DNA of 64,000 nt from Anaerolineae bacterium (lineage in GTDB: Bacteria; Chloroflexota; Anaerolineae; 4572-78; J111), in contig JAKLJP010000002.1 of assembly GCA_023151115.1 (NCBI GenBank), positions 355,823-419,822 of the forward strand. The letters are read 5' to 3'. Within the stretch, counting starts at the first letter, position 1; each line of letters opens with the position of its first letter. Below, piece after piece: positions 41,284 to 50,210 of this stretch. The notes beneath the pieces are model-generated. The model saw nothing but the letters and a program-made list of their open reading frames with translations, did not search any database and had not been told where the DNA came from. The translations under genes and the position numbers were made by a program.

Positions 41284-44200
41284 ATGAGACTAAAATCACT
41301 CGAAATTCAAGGCTACAAATCGTTTGCCAACAAAGTGGAATTTGCCTTCGACGACGGCATTACCGCCGTAGTCGGGCCAAACGGCAGCGGCAAATCCAAC
41401 GTGGCCGACGCCATTCGCTGGGTGCTGGGCGAGCAGAGCTACAGCAACCTGCGCGGCAAAAAAACCGAAGATATGATCTTTTCCGGCTCCGATGGCCGCG
41501 CCCGGCTGGGCCTGGCCTCGGTGACGCTGGTGCTGGACAATACCGACAAATGGCTGCCCCTCGACTTCTCCGAAGTGACCATCTCCCGGCGGGCCTACCG
41601 CTCCGGCGAGAATGAATATTTTCTCAACGGCAGCCGCGTCCGCCTCAAAGATGTGGCCGAACTGCTAAGCAAAAGCGGCCTGAGCCGCCAGACGTACACC
41701 GTCATCGGCCAGGGCACCATTGACCGGGTGCTCTCGCTGCACGCTGAGGAACGGCGCAAACTGTTTGAAGAAGCCGCCGGCATCACCTTTCACCGCCAGA
41801 AGCGGGCCGAAACACTGGCCAAACTGGAAGCCACGCGGGCCAACCTGCTGCGGGTCAACGACATCGTCAAAGAAATCGAGCCGCGCATGCAGCACCGCGA
41901 AAAGCAGGCCCAGCGCGCCCAGGAATACAACCTGCTCAGAACCCATCTCGACGGTCTGCTGCGGGTCTGGTACGGCTTTCGCTGGGGCCAGGGCCAGCAG
42001 CAGCTACGCGAGGCCAAGCTGCGCCTGCGCGACGGCGAAGCCATGCTCAAAAGCCAGCGGGAGCAGTTTGTTGCCCTGGAGCAGGAGATTAGCCGCTTAC
42101 GACTACAGCAGACCGAACTGCGTGGGAACCTGGGCGACTGGTATGCCGAAAACAACCGGCGGCGCAGCCAGACGGAGGCAATTCAGCGCGAACTGGCCGT
42201 AAGCGAAGAGCGGGCCAGGCAGTACCTGGCCCAGCGCGAAGAAATCCTGGCCGAATTAGAGCCGCTTTCCGCCGATTTGGAGGTACAGACCCGCCAGATT
42301 GCCGAGGCTGAAACCGCCCTGCAAGCGGTCAACGAGGAGTTGCGCCAGGCCGAAGCGGCTATGCAGGCGTTGCAGCAGCAGCTTGACGCCCAGCAGCGCC
42401 GGCGTCAAGACCTGTTGGACCGGCAGGCCGCCGCCGAAAAACAGGCCGGCCAACTGGCCCACCGGCTGGCTGAACGCGGCGCTGACCTGGCTCAATTCGA
42501 GGAACGCCGCGCGGCCTTGCTGGCCGACCAGGCCGGTTATGAAACCGAAATTTCCCGCTTGACGCAAGAGCAGCAGGAATTACAGGGCCAACAAGCGCAG
42601 TTAACCGGCCGGTTAGCCGAACTGGAAGCCGGCCTGGCCTTGCTCGACGGCCAACAGAGCCAGCAGCGCGACCGCTTGAGCCGGCTCGACGCGGCGGCTG
42701 AGCAGCTTAAAAACCGGATGGCTGCGTTGCAGCGGCAGGAAGATACGCTCAAAGCGCGGCAGGATTTGCTGGGCAAGCTGCGCAGCGACATGTCCGGCTA
42801 TTTTGAGGGGGTCAAAGCCGTTTTGCAGCCGGAAGCCGGTTTGAGCGGCATCATCGGCACGGTCAGCCAGACGATGCAGGTCCCCCCGGATTTGGAAGGC
42901 GCTATCGAAGCGGCGCTGGGCAGCCGCTTGCAGGAAGTGGTGGCGCAGCGTTTTGCCGACGCCGAAGCGGCCATTGCCTACCTGAAAGAGAGCCGCAGCG
43001 GGCGCGCCACCTTTTTGCCGCTCGACACCCTGCGCCCCGGCCCGGCCCTGAGTGTGCCCAACACGCCGGGCATCGTCGGCCTGGCCTCAGAGTTGGTCAC
43101 CGTCGAGCCGCATCTGCGTCCGGTGGCCGAGGCCACCCTCAACCGCACCCTAATTGTCGAAGATTTGCCCGCCGCCCGGCGCGCCTTTAACGCTTTGCAG
43201 GGCGGCTTTCAGATTGTCACCCGTGAAGGCGAGTTGATGCGCTCCGGCGGTTCAGTGACCGGCGGGCGAGACAGGCGCAGCAAAGGCCAGGAGGGAACCT
43301 TACTGGCCCGCGAGCGCGAGTGGCGAGAGCTGCCGGGTCAACTGGCCGAGATTGCAGCGGCCTTTCAAACCCTATCCAGCCAATTGGCCGACGTGCATGA
43401 GCAGATGGCGGAGGTTAAAGGGCGCGTTCAGCAGCTTGCCGAAGAGCAGCGCCACAAAGCGGCTCACCGGCAGGAATTGCAAGGACTGGCCGACAAGCTC
43501 AGCCGGGCCTTGGAGCAGGCCGCTCGCAGTGTTGGCTGGCAGCGCGAATTGCAAGAAAAAGCTGAGGCCGAATTGGCCCGGCTGGAACAGCGCCAGGCCG
43601 ATACTCGCCAGGAGATGGCCCGGTTGGAACAGCAGCGCCAGGCCGCGGCCGAGACCGCCCGGCAGTTAGCCGAAGAAGCCAACGCTTTTGCGGCGGAAAC
43701 GCTGCTGGCCGAGTTGAGCCAGGCCAGGGCTATGGTGGCTACGCTCCAGGGGCGGCAGCGCAGCCAGCAAGCCCTCCTGACCGGCCAGCAGGCCGCCCGG
43801 CAGCAGTTGGCCCGCCAGATTGACAGCAAGCAGGCCAGGGCGAATACGTTGGCCGCCGAACGAGAATTTTTACTACAACAGCAGCAGGAGTTGCTGGCCC
43901 GCAGCCAGGCATCGGCCGGCGAGCAGGCGGAATTTACCGGCCAGATTGAAGCCACCGAGCAGGAGTTGGCTCAATTGTTGGCCCGTCAGACTCACCTGGA
44001 GGAAAACGAGAGCCAATTGCGGCTGCGTTTGCAGCGCACCGAAGCCGAGCACAACCGGCTGGCCCTGGAAGCGGCCCGGCGGCAGGATGAACTGGACAAT
44101 TTACAGCGCCAGATTCAGGATGACCTGGGGCTGGTCAGCCTGGAAATGTCGGAGGAGCAGGTCGGCCAGCCGGTGCTGCCCATTCGCCCGCTGGTGTCTG

Positions 44201-44904
44201 ATTTGCCCATCGTCGAGGCGCTGCCGCCCGGCGTGGAGGAAGATGTACAGCGGCTCAAGGTGCAGCTTCGCCGGCTGGGCAACATCAACCCGGATGCGCC
44301 CCGCGAGTACGCCGAACTGCGGGAACGGTACAATTTTCTGACCGGCCAGATGGCCGATTTGGAAGAAGCCGCCGCCGACTTGAAAGAGGTTATTCTCAAG
44401 CTGGACCAGGCCATGGAAGAGGCCTTTACCGCCACCTTTCAGCAGGTGGCCAAAGAGTTTCAACGCTATTTCAAGGCTTTGTTTGGCGGCGGCGAGGCTC
44501 AACTGCTGCTGACCGACCCGGATAATATGATTGATACCGGGGTGGATATTGCCGCCCGGCCGCCGGGCAAACGGCTGCAAAGCCTGGCCCTGCTCTCCGG
44601 CGGCGAGCGCTCGCTCACGGCCCAGGCGTTGATTTTTGCTCTGCTCAAAATCAGCCCGACGCCTTTTGTCATCTTTGACGAGGTGGACGCCATGCTCGAC
44701 GAGGCTAACGTGGGCCGCTTCCGCGACGCGCTGGCTGCCCTGGCCCACGATATTCAATTTATTGTCATCACCCACAATCGCAAAACCATTGAGGCCGCCA
44801 GAACTCTCTACGGCATCTCAATGGGCGATGACTCGGTCTCACAGGTTTATTCGCTCAAAATTGATGAATGGATTGAGGAAAAAGTACCGGCAGCGGTGCA
44901 GTAA
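41284..44904 (+). CDS. smc: Chromosome segregation ATPase SMC
   Basis: 1206 residues, full length. Walker [10 protein letters not shown] (31-39) in the N-terminal head. The first long coiled coil runs to about 505, the hinge lies at about 515-650 (GLVSEL-like [11 protein letters not shown]...), and the second coiled coil to about 1030. The C-terminal head carries signature [13 protein letters not shown] (about 1103) and Walker [17 protein letters not shown] (about 1126). Works with ScpA/ScpB to organise and separate chromosomes; those genes are not in the window. The coiled coils are unusually rich in Gln, Ala and Arg. Confidence 0.95.
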   Translation: MRLKSLEIQGYKSFANKVEFAFDDGITAVVGPNGSGKSNVADAIRWVLGEQSYSNLRGKKTEDMIFSGSDGRARLGLASVTLVLDNTDKWLPLDFSEVTISRRAYRSGENEYFLNGSRVRLKDVAELLSKSGLSRQTYTVIGQGTIDRVLSLHAEERRKLFEEAAGITFHRQKRAETLAKLEATRANLLRVNDIVKEIEPRMQHREKQAQRAQEYNLLRTHLDGLLRVWYGFRWGQGQQQLREAKLRLRDGEAMLKSQREQFVALEQEISRLRLQQTELRGNLGDWYAENNRRRSQTEAIQRELAVSEERARQYLAQREEILAELEPLSADLEVQTRQIAEAETALQAVNEELRQAEAAMQALQQQLDAQQRRRQDLLDRQAAAEKQAGQLAHRLAERGADLAQFEERRAALLADQAGYETEISRLTQEQQELQGQQAQLTGRLAELEAGLALLDGQQSQQRDRLSRLDAAAEQLKNRMAALQRQEDTLKARQDLLGKLRSDMSGYFEGVKAVLQPEAGLSGIIGTVSQTMQVPPDLEGAIEAALGSRLQEVVAQRFADAEAAIAYLKESRSGRATFLPLDTLRPGPALSVPNTPGIVGLASELVTVEPHLRPVAEATLNRTLIVEDLPAARRAFNALQGGFQIVTREGELMRSGGSVTGGRDRRSKGQEGTLLAREREWRELPGQLAEIAAAFQTLSSQLADVHEQMAEVKGRVQQLAEEQRHKAAHRQELQGLADKLSRALEQAARSVGWQRELQEKAEAELARLEQRQADTRQEMARLEQQRQAAAETARQLAEEANAFAAETLLAELSQARAMVATLQGRQRSQQALLTGQQAARQQLARQIDSKQARANTLAAEREFLLQQQQELLARSQASAGEQAEFTGQIEATEQELAQLLARQTHLEENESQLRLRLQRTEAEHNRLALEAARRQDELDNLQRQIQDDLGLVSLEMSEEQVGQPVLPIRPLVSDLPIVEALPPGVEEDVQRLKVQLRRLGNINPDAPREYAELRERYNFLTGQMADLEEAAADLKEVILKLDQAMEEAFTATFQQVAKEFQRYFKALFGGGEAQLLLTDPDNMIDTGVDIAARPPGKRLQSLALLSGGERSLTAQALIFALLKISPTPFVIFDEVDAMLDEANVGRFRDALAALAHDIQFIVITHNRKTIEAARTLYGISMGDDSVSQVYSLKIDEWIEEKVPAAVQ

Positions 44905-44909
44905 ATCCC

Positions 44910-45374
44910 TTATCCTGCTAACCGCTCCCGCCACTCGCGGATCATGCGGGTGTGGATGGGGTAATGGCTGTAAGTATCAAGCCGCAGCCGCCGCCGGAAG
45001 GGCGTCTCGCGGGTAAAGGCAGCTTCAGGTACGGTCTGAATGTAGTCAATGAGCCGGCGGTGGGTCTCTTCCAGTTGGCGCAGCACCTCGGCTAGAGGCA
45101 GGTTCCGTTTCTGGGCGGTCATCAGAGCATTAAAGGCGTCAAGGCCGCCATCATACATGACCGAGTAGCGCGGGGGAGTGCCTCCCGTGAGGATAAGGGG
45201 CAGATACTTTAGCGCCTCCTCTTCCCAGGTGGTTACGTGGGCCAGGAGGTCTTTCACCGACCAATCCCCGGTAACACCCGGTTCGGCCAACTGCGCCTCG
45301 GACATACCGGCATACGCCTCGCTGAACGCCGTCCAAGTCTGATCGAGTCGTTTCAATAGCTGCTTTCTATCCAT
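44910..45374 (-). CDS. DinB/ClbS-like four-helix protein
   Basis: 154 residues. The DinB-like fold is indicated by GVTGDWSVKDLLAHVTTWEEEAL, where the second His can bind metal, and HYPIHTRMIREWRE near the end. Closest in style to the ClbS/DfsB group, whose founding member hydrolyses colibactin. In general these are thiol- or metal-dependent small-molecule enzymes. Its start originally lay three bases after the stop of the membrane protein gene upstream, until a MITE separated them. Confidence 0.75.
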   Translation of the reverse strand: MDRKQLLKRLDQTWTAFSEAYAGMSEAQLAEPGVTGDWSVKDLLAHVTTWEEEALKYLPLILTGGTPPRYSVMYDGGLDAFNALMTAQKRNLPLAEVLRQLEETHRRLIDYIQTVPEAAFTRETPFRRRLRLDTYSHYPIHTRMIREWRERLAG

Positions 45375-45394
45375 ACTTTAGCATTGGCTAACCT

Positions 45395-45543
45395 CCCCTC
45401 TAGTAACGCCTGCGTAACTACTCAGCCATGTCATTTCGAGCGACGTTAGGAGCGAGAAATCTTCTAAGCCGTCATTTGCAAACGGCGGTCTCAGAGATTT
45501 CTCGGCTTTCAGCCTCGAAATGACATGAGAGGTGCGTGGTTAC
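45395..45543. mobile_element. MITE family A, copy 5
   Basis: 149 bp bounded by exact 8-bp duplications GCTAACCT (45387-45394, 45544-45551). The canonical part begins at GTAACTACTCA (45414) and ends at GTTAC (45543). The left end is 19 bases longer than in other copies. It has replaced the native C-terminus of the neighbouring gene. Confidence 0.85.
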
Positions 45544-46326
45544 GCTAACCTTATCATACCCCAAAATGGCCGCATTTTCAATCCGATTGTTGCTGTTAAA
45601 GGGCGAGCCGGCGGGGATAAGCTCATCTATCTCACGCTTGTAATCCTGCCGCCAGGGTACGGGGGTCGGGTCAGAGAAGGGCAAAGGTATGATTGGCCGT
45701 TCAACCCGGCGCTGAGGTCGCAGCCCAACCAGTCTCCGCTTGATTAGCGGAATCCGTACCCCCAACAAAACAACCAGCACCGCCAGGTAGACATTCAATT
45801 CGTAAACAGCTTGGGGGTCGTAGACCATCACCTTTTTGCTGGCTGCCGTAACCAGGATAGCATGCGTTGTCCCGGCGCTGCCGGCCAGGTAGACCAAGCG
45901 GTGCAGCCGTTTCCAATGCTGTTTCAGCCGGCGCATAGCCCGGCGATTAGAGGTCAGAGCCAGCGCGGTTAAGATTAGGAACCCCAGCAGGCCGAGGGCA
46001 AGATAGGGCTGGATAGGCCAGCTCAGCCAGGCCCAGCCCGTCTCTTTGAAATAGACCAGCCCATGCAGCCCGGCGAAGCCAAAAGCCCACAGGCCGGCCG
46101 GTTTGCGCAGGCTGGTCAGGCTGCGTAAACCGAAATATGTTTGCAGTGGGGTGATGGCCAGGCAGAGCAGCAGAAAACGGATGGCCCACTTGCCGCTTTC
46201 CACGCCGGAGTCAAAGGTGTTGCTCATGTTTCCATCGGTGCTGCCCTGGCTTATGACCACGATCAAAATGAAAACCGCCAATAGATTGAGCGCCGTCCAG
46301 CGCCAGTTTGAGGTTAACCGGGCCAT
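45472..46326 (-). CDS. YedZ/MsrQ-like ferric-reductase-type membrane protein
   Basis: 284 residues from the ATG at 46326 (GGAGAA upstream). Five to six membrane helices with His residues in matching positions (GLHGLVYF; RLHRLVYLAG; GTTHAILV) fit a haem-binding ferric-reductase-like domain, as in MsrQ. A paired MsrP gene is not seen. The last 20 residues (from VTTHLSCHFEAES) are encoded by MITE sequence. Without the insertion the protein would end VSQC, three bases before the DinB-like gene. Confidence 0.75.
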   Translation of the reverse strand: MARLTSNWRWTALNLLAVFILIVVISQGSTDGNMSNTFDSGVESGKWAIRFLLLCLAITPLQTYFGLRSLTSLRKPAGLWAFGFAGLHGLVYFKETGWAWLSWPIQPYLALGLLGFLILTALALTSNRRAMRRLKQHWKRLHRLVYLAGSAGTTHAILVTAASKKVMVYDPQAVYELNVYLAVLVVLLGVRIPLIKRRLVGLRPQRRVERPIIPLPFSDPTPVPWRQDYKREIDELIPAGSPFNSNNRIENAAILGYDKVSVTTHLSCHFEAESREISETAVCK

Positions 46327-46415
46327 TTTATTTTCTCCTTGGGTCGTGATCTTTTTCTTATATACACCGGCTGGGGGACAGCGGTTCCCCGCAAAGATAA
46401 TCCTCCTATGAAAAT

Positions 46416-46480
46416 AGCCCTCACCCCCAACCTCTCTCCCACTGGGAGAGGGGAGTCGCGCCAGCGACGGGGTGAGGGCT
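46416..46480. repeat. Palindromic repeat CCCTCACCCC type
   Basis: Arms AGCCCTCACCCC (46416-46427) and GGGGTGAGGGCT (46469-46480) with an inner CCTCTCCCACTGGGAGAGG hairpin. This repeat word is widespread in GC-rich bacteria. It lies upstream of the YedZ-like gene. Confidence 0.6.
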
Positions 46481-46535
46481 TTTCGTCGCTGGTGGTGAAG
46501 CCGGGGCTTAGTGACGACTCCTTTGAAAATAGACT

Positions 46536-46626
46536 CAGTAGATCCAATTTTCGAGGAGTGAGGCACGCCCACGTGCCAAACACCGCCGCACGTGGGCGTG
46601 CTGGCTCCTCAAATTTGGATCCACTG
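46536..46626. mobile_element. MITE family B, copy 3 (core type 2, inverted)
   Basis: 91 bp with ends CAGTAGATCCAATTTT/AAATTTGGATCCACTG and exact 5-bp duplications AGACT (46531-46535, 46627-46631). The core is the same CCCACGTGC palindrome as the copy at 23561, in the opposite direction. Confidence 0.88.
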
Positions 46627-46695
46627 AGACTGGGACAAGCTAACAGCTTGTCTTACGACACCGCCCTTTTCCCCGCACTGGGTAGATTTCACCAA

Positions 46696-46737
46696 CAAAA
46701 AACCCTCCCGCAGGCTATAAAAGCTTGCGGGAGGGTT
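46696..46737 (-). terminator. Rho-independent terminator of the cupin gene
   Basis: On the minus strand, stem AACCCTCCCGCAAGCT/AGCCTGCGGGAGGGTT followed by a T run (complement of the A tract at 46696-46702). Confidence 0.8.
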
Positions 46738-46759
46738 AGCGGGTTAGTTAAAGTCTGGG

Positions 46760-47107
46760 TCAGGCAGGGGTGACCAGGATCAGGGTATTGGCTGCGGCCG
46801 TGTCAACGGTAAAGGAATGTTCCTGGCCCCGGCCAATAAAAACGCTCGTCCCGGCGGGGGCGGCGATGGTCTTGCCAGCCACATAAAAAGTCATCTTGCC
46901 TTCAATAATGTAAAACGTTTCGTCAGAATCGTGATGGACATGCGGGGCTGGCTCATTTCCCCGGGTCTGGACGGCTTCCAGCAAGGCTGCTTTGCCCCTG
47001 GTTTGCTCATGAGTGAGCAAAAAGCTGGATAACGCGGTCGGGGACCAGCCGAGGTTAGCCCTGGCAGCCGGGGTCAGAGCTGGCGTAGCAAATTCTGTTT
47101 GAAACAT
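46760..47107 (-). CDS. Small cupin-domain protein
   Basis: 115 residues from the ATG at 47107 (AGGAGA upstream). Single cupin barrel: motif 1 PHVHHDSDETFYIIEGKMTFY, with two His and Glu as metal ligands, and motif 2 GRGQEHSFTV. Short stand-alone cupins often bind a metal and a small carbonyl compound or act as sensors. The substrate is unknown. Followed by a strong terminator. Confidence 0.85.
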   Translation of the reverse strand: MFQTEFATPALTPAARANLGWSPTALSSFLLTHEQTRGKAALLEAVQTRGNEPAPHVHHDSDETFYIIEGKMTFYVAGKTIAAPAGTSVFIGRGQEHSFTVDTAAANTLILVTPA

Positions 47108-47266
47108 TGTTTTCTCCTGTAAGTTTGGAGCCTCAGCCAAGGTGAGGCGTTTGTTTTTGTTTGATGGCCTTATCATAGCGCAGGATCGTCTGCTAATCGT
47201 TACCAACGCCGTAACGGACTGGTGCTTACTTCAGGTATTTCAGAGGGTGTCTAAAAATTCTTTATT

Positions 47267-47328
47267 ATCCACGAAGAACACCAAGAAAAAGGCTAAAAAC
47301 TTTGTGTTTCTTCGTGTCCTTCGTGGAT
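47267..47328. repeat. Tandem-word hairpin (CCACGAAG words)
   Basis: ATCCACGAAGAACACCAAG pairs with CTTCGTGTCCTTCGTGGAT. An outer GTCTAAAAATT/AATTTTTAGAC pair (47249-47259, 47357-47367) encloses it. Confidence 0.6.
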
Positions 47329-47344
47329 TTTACCCTGGTCAAAC

Positions 47345-47760
47345 TCAGGTTTTGCCAATTTTTAGACAGCCAGTCAGTAAGACCATACTCCCGGCCAGCA
47401 GCAATAGCAGTCCATCTCTTAAAATCCAGGGGGGAGTGGGTGTCTCTTTGAGGCCGATTTCCGGTAAAAAAGTAACCGGAATGACGGGTGGGGCGGCTGC
47501 CGGCCCATTGCCTCCTCCAAAGGACGAGGTTACCGGTGGAGGAGAGGGTGATTCAGGTGAAGCGTTATCATCGCCGTCGTCAGAAGGCGGAGGGGCGGGG
47601 GCAAGCCTAAAATCAACTTCATCGCTGTCAATTAAATCCAGCGTAGATTGTGCGGCATTAAACTGGTCGTCGAGTAGGTCGGCTTGATAAGTGGTTGTTA
47701 TTCTTTGGTTACGCTCATCGGGTTAACTGTGGTTTTTCTATTCCAATTGATTTTTACACA
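47345..47760 (-). pseudogene. 5'-truncated surface-protein gene
   Basis: Read on the minus strand from 47719, an open frame gives NQRITTTYQADLLDDQFNA, an acidic stretch, a Pro-rich segment and a C-terminal TFLPEIG motif. A hydrophobic helix (DGLLLLLAGSMVLL) then ends in a stop at 47345. Upstream bases (to 47760) continue the protein (VKINWNRKTTV) in another frame, so one frameshift is present. No start codon or signal peptide remains. It resembles the tail of a wall- or membrane-anchored protein. A plus-strand frame over the same bases shows no protein features. Confidence 0.5.
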
Positions 47761-47855
47761 TTATTATAATGGCTTAGCACTTTATCAGGTTTTAATTGGC
47801 AACTCAGGCTTTTATGGGGTAAAATTAATGAGCAATTTGGTAATAAGAATAGGAT

Positions 47856-47947
47856 CAGTAGATCCAATTTTTCACCATATCTGGCGCATCCCTATGCGTC
47901 AGCGGGCGGCATAGGGATGCCACCCTACGGGAAATTTGGATCCACTG
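47856..47947. mobile_element. MITE family B, copy 4 (core type 1, inverted)
   Basis: 92 bp with ends CAGTAGATCCAATTTT/AAATTTGGATCCACTG, exact 5-bp duplications AGGAT (47851-47855, 47948-47952), and the GCATCCCTATGC core shared with the copy at 15514. It lies 29 bases upstream of the YdeI-like start codon. Confidence 0.88.
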
Positions 47948-47976
47948 AGGATAGTTATCTGAGAAGAGAAGTATCA

Positions 47977-48570
47977 ATGAAACCAGCTTCAACCTCTCCC
48001 GGTGATTTGCCGGTTATTATGTTTGCGCAACCCCAAGATTGGGCCGCCTGGTTAGATAAAAACCACGCCACGTCAGCCGGATTGTGGTTGCAAATTGCCA
48101 AAAAGTCATCCGGCATCTCCTCCATCTCGTATGACGAAGCTCTGGAAGTGGCCTTGTGTTACGGCTGGATTGACGGCCAAAAGAAAAGCTATGATGGAAC
48201 ATCGTGGCTGCAAAAATTTACGCCGCGCGGCCCCAAAAGTATCTGGTCAAAAATCAATCGAGAGAAAGTCCAGAAGTTGATCGAGAGCGGCCAGATGAAC
48301 CCGGCCGGCCTTAAGGCGGTTGAAGCAGCGCAGCAGGATGGTCGCTGGGCAGCAGCCTATGACTCGCAGAGCACGATGACCGTGCCGGCTGACTTTCAGG
48401 CCGAACTGGATAAAAATCCTGAAGCTAAAGCCTTTTTCGTCACGCTTGACAGTCGCAACCGCTACGCTATCTTACATCGTATCCAGACCGCCAAAAAGGC
48501 CGAAACCCGCGTCCGGCGGATCCAGCAGTTTATCGAGATGCTGGCCAGACAAGAGAAGCTTTATCCGTAA
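47977..48570 (+). CDS. YdeI/OmpD-associated family protein
   Basis: 197 residues from ATG 47977. Pattern of the family: FAQPQDWAAWLDKNHATSAGLWLQIAKK, then SYDEALEVALCYGWIDGQKK, FTPRGPKSIWSKIN, and a C-terminal helical part with RRIQQFIEML. Members are linked to antimicrobial-peptide or stress tolerance, but the biochemistry is unclear. The stop codon is supplied by the family A MITE that starts at 48567. Before that insertion its TAA overlapped the ATG of the radical-SAM gene (TAATG). Confidence 0.8.
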   Translation: MKPASTSPGDLPVIMFAQPQDWAAWLDKNHATSAGLWLQIAKKSSGISSISYDEALEVALCYGWIDGQKKSYDGTSWLQKFTPRGPKSIWSKINREKVQKLIESGQMNPAGLKAVEAAQQDGRWAAAYDSQSTMTVPADFQAELDKNPEAKAFFVTLDSRNRYAILHRIQTAKKAETRVRRIQQFIEMLARQEKLYP

Positions 48571-48665
48571 CTGCTCAATCTATGTCATTGTGAGGCTGTA
48601 AGCCGAAGCAATCCCCCACCACAACCTGGGGATTGCTTCGCTCGCAATGACACCTGAATAGTAAC
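48567..48665. mobile_element. MITE family A, copy 6 (short variant)
   Basis: 99 bp with GTAACTGCTCA at the left and TAGTAAC at the right, inner ATGTCATTGTGAG/CTCGCAATGACA. Exact 8-bp duplication CTTTATCC (48559-48566, 48666-48673). It sits at the junction of two genes. Confidence 0.88.
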
Positions 48666-48676
48666 CTTTATCCTTA

Positions 48677-50137
48677 ATGAAGCTCAATATCCTCCTTATC
48701 TCTACCTATGAAATGGGCCGCCAGCCTTTTGGGCTGGCTTCGCCGGCGGCCTGGCTGCGTGCGGCCGGGTTTGAGGTGCGCTGCCTTGACCTGTCGCTTG
48801 ACTCGCTGGATCCGGAGGCTGTCCGGGCGGCGGGGCTGATTGCTTTTTATGTACCCATGCACATGGGCACGCGCATGGCCGTTCCGGTAATTGCCCAGGT
48901 ACGCCGGCTCAACCCACAAGCCCACCTGTGCTGCTATGGCCTTTACGCCCCGGTTAGCGCCGCCTATTTACGTCGTTTGGGGGTTGAGAGTATTCTAGGC
49001 GGCGAATTTGAAACGGGGTTGGTGGGTCTGGCCCAACGGATAGAAGAGGCGAGGACGCGAGGACGCGAAGAGGCGAATCCTTCCGCCTCATCGCCTCATC
49101 GCCTCATCGCCTCACCGCCTCACTCCCTTATCTCCCTCGACCGCCAAACCTTTCTCCGCCCCGACCGAACCGGCCTGCCTGACCTGACTCGTTACGCCCA
49201 TCTTATGACTGAAATCGGAGCGCATGTAACAGTGGGTTACACCGAAGCCAGCCGGGGCTGCCGGCATCTCTGCCGCCACTGCCCCATCGTGCCGGTTTAT
49301 AACGGGCGCTTTCGCCCGGTGCCGCGGGACATCGTGCTGGCCGACATCCGGCAGCAGGTGGCCGCCGGGGCCGGGCACATCACCTTTGGCGACCCCGATT
49401 TTTTCAACGGCCCCGGCCATGCTATTCCCCTGGTCGAGGCGCTACACGCGGAGTTTCCCCACTTGACCTACGATGTTACCATCAAGGTGGAACATTTGCT
49501 CAGGCACGCCAGGGATCTGCCCGTGCTTAAAAAAACCGGCTGTCTCTTTATCACCAGCGCCGTTGAGTCGTTTGACGAGCAGATTTTGGCCCGCTTCGAC
49601 AAGCGTCATACCGGCCAGGATTTTGAGAAGGCATTAACGTTGTGCCGCCAGGCCGGTCTGGCCATGGTCCCCACCTTTGTGGCCTTTACCCCCTGGACTA
49701 CGCTGGCTGGATACCGGGCCTTTCTGAGCGAACTGGTCCGGCTGGGGCTGGTAGACCTGGTTTCGCCGATTCAGTTGGCTATCCGGCTGTTGATTCCACC
49801 GGGGTCTAAGTTGCTAGAATTAGAGGAAATGCGGGCGCGGGTCGAAGGGCTGGATGAAGCCAGGCTTTCTTATATCTGGCGTAACCCTGACCCGCGTGTA
49901 GAGGCGTTGCAGCAGGATTTAGAAATTTTGGTGCAGCGCTGCGCCGGCCAGCACGTCCCCCGGCGCGAGGTTTTTCGGCAGGTGTGGGAGCGCGCGCATC
50001 AAGGGGTGGGCGACCCTCAAGGGAAAGTCCCCTTCCCGGAACTGCCACCTATAGCCGGTTTTGTTCCCTACCTGACCGAACCCTGGTACTGCTGAGCGGA
50101 ACCGACCGAGGAGCAGTTTGCTTCTCTTTATTTCTAA
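48677..50137 (+). CDS. Radical-SAM selenoprotein with CUAEP tail
   Basis: 486 residues if UGA at 50093-50095 is read as selenocysteine (Sec473); 472 residues otherwise. The N-terminal 115 residues form a Rossmann-like, B12-binding-like fold. The radical-SAM cluster motif CxxxCxxC is seen as CRHLCRHC (Cys195, 199, 202). The frame continues past the UGA as Ala-Glu-Pro-Thr-Glu-Glu to TAA at 50135. Cys-Sec-Ala-Glu-Pro matches the known CUAEP/CCAEP-tail radical-SAM family, of unknown function. A hairpin suited to bacterial SECIS follows. Residues about 123-150 are an in-frame tandem-word insertion between the two domains. Formerly coupled to the YdeI-like gene. Confidence 0.82.
49043..49126 (+). 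repeat. Tandem-word insertion inside the radical-SAM gene
   Basis: Words GAGGACGC and GAAGAGGCG, followed by repeated CGCCTCAT, partly complementary to each other. In frame, it encodes an Arg/Glu then Ser/Pro/His-rich linker between the Rossmann-like and radical-SAM domains. Confidence 0.7.
50108..50126 (+). promoter_or_regulatory. Putative bacterial SECIS hairpin
   Basis: Eight-bp stem GAGGAGCA/TGCTTCTC with one G-U pair and the loop GTT. The loop begins with G and starts 20 bases after the UGA codon, within the usual distance for bacterial SECIS elements. It lies inside the extended reading frame. Confidence 0.65.
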
Positions 50138-50210
50138 CCTCAAAATTCGATACCGTAGGGGCGAACCTTGCGGTCGCCCCAGGTGGAGACAAGCCCCGCC
50201 GCTACAGGCC

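Noticed and set aside
41284..44904. Minus-strand frames rich in Ser, Cys and Arg opposite smc
   Set aside because: Low-complexity antisense of a Gln/Ala-rich coiled coil; not protein-like.
47142..47687. Plus-strand open frame of 181 codons
   Set aside because: It runs antisense to the broken surface-protein gene and through a word hairpin; the sequence is Ser/Gly/Pro-rich with no domain and no good ribosome site.
50141..50190. Terminator after the selenoprotein gene (GGGGCGA ... TCGCCCC hairpin)
   Set aside because: Stem is short and no T tract follows on either strand; more likely a stray repeat of the GTAGGGGCG type.
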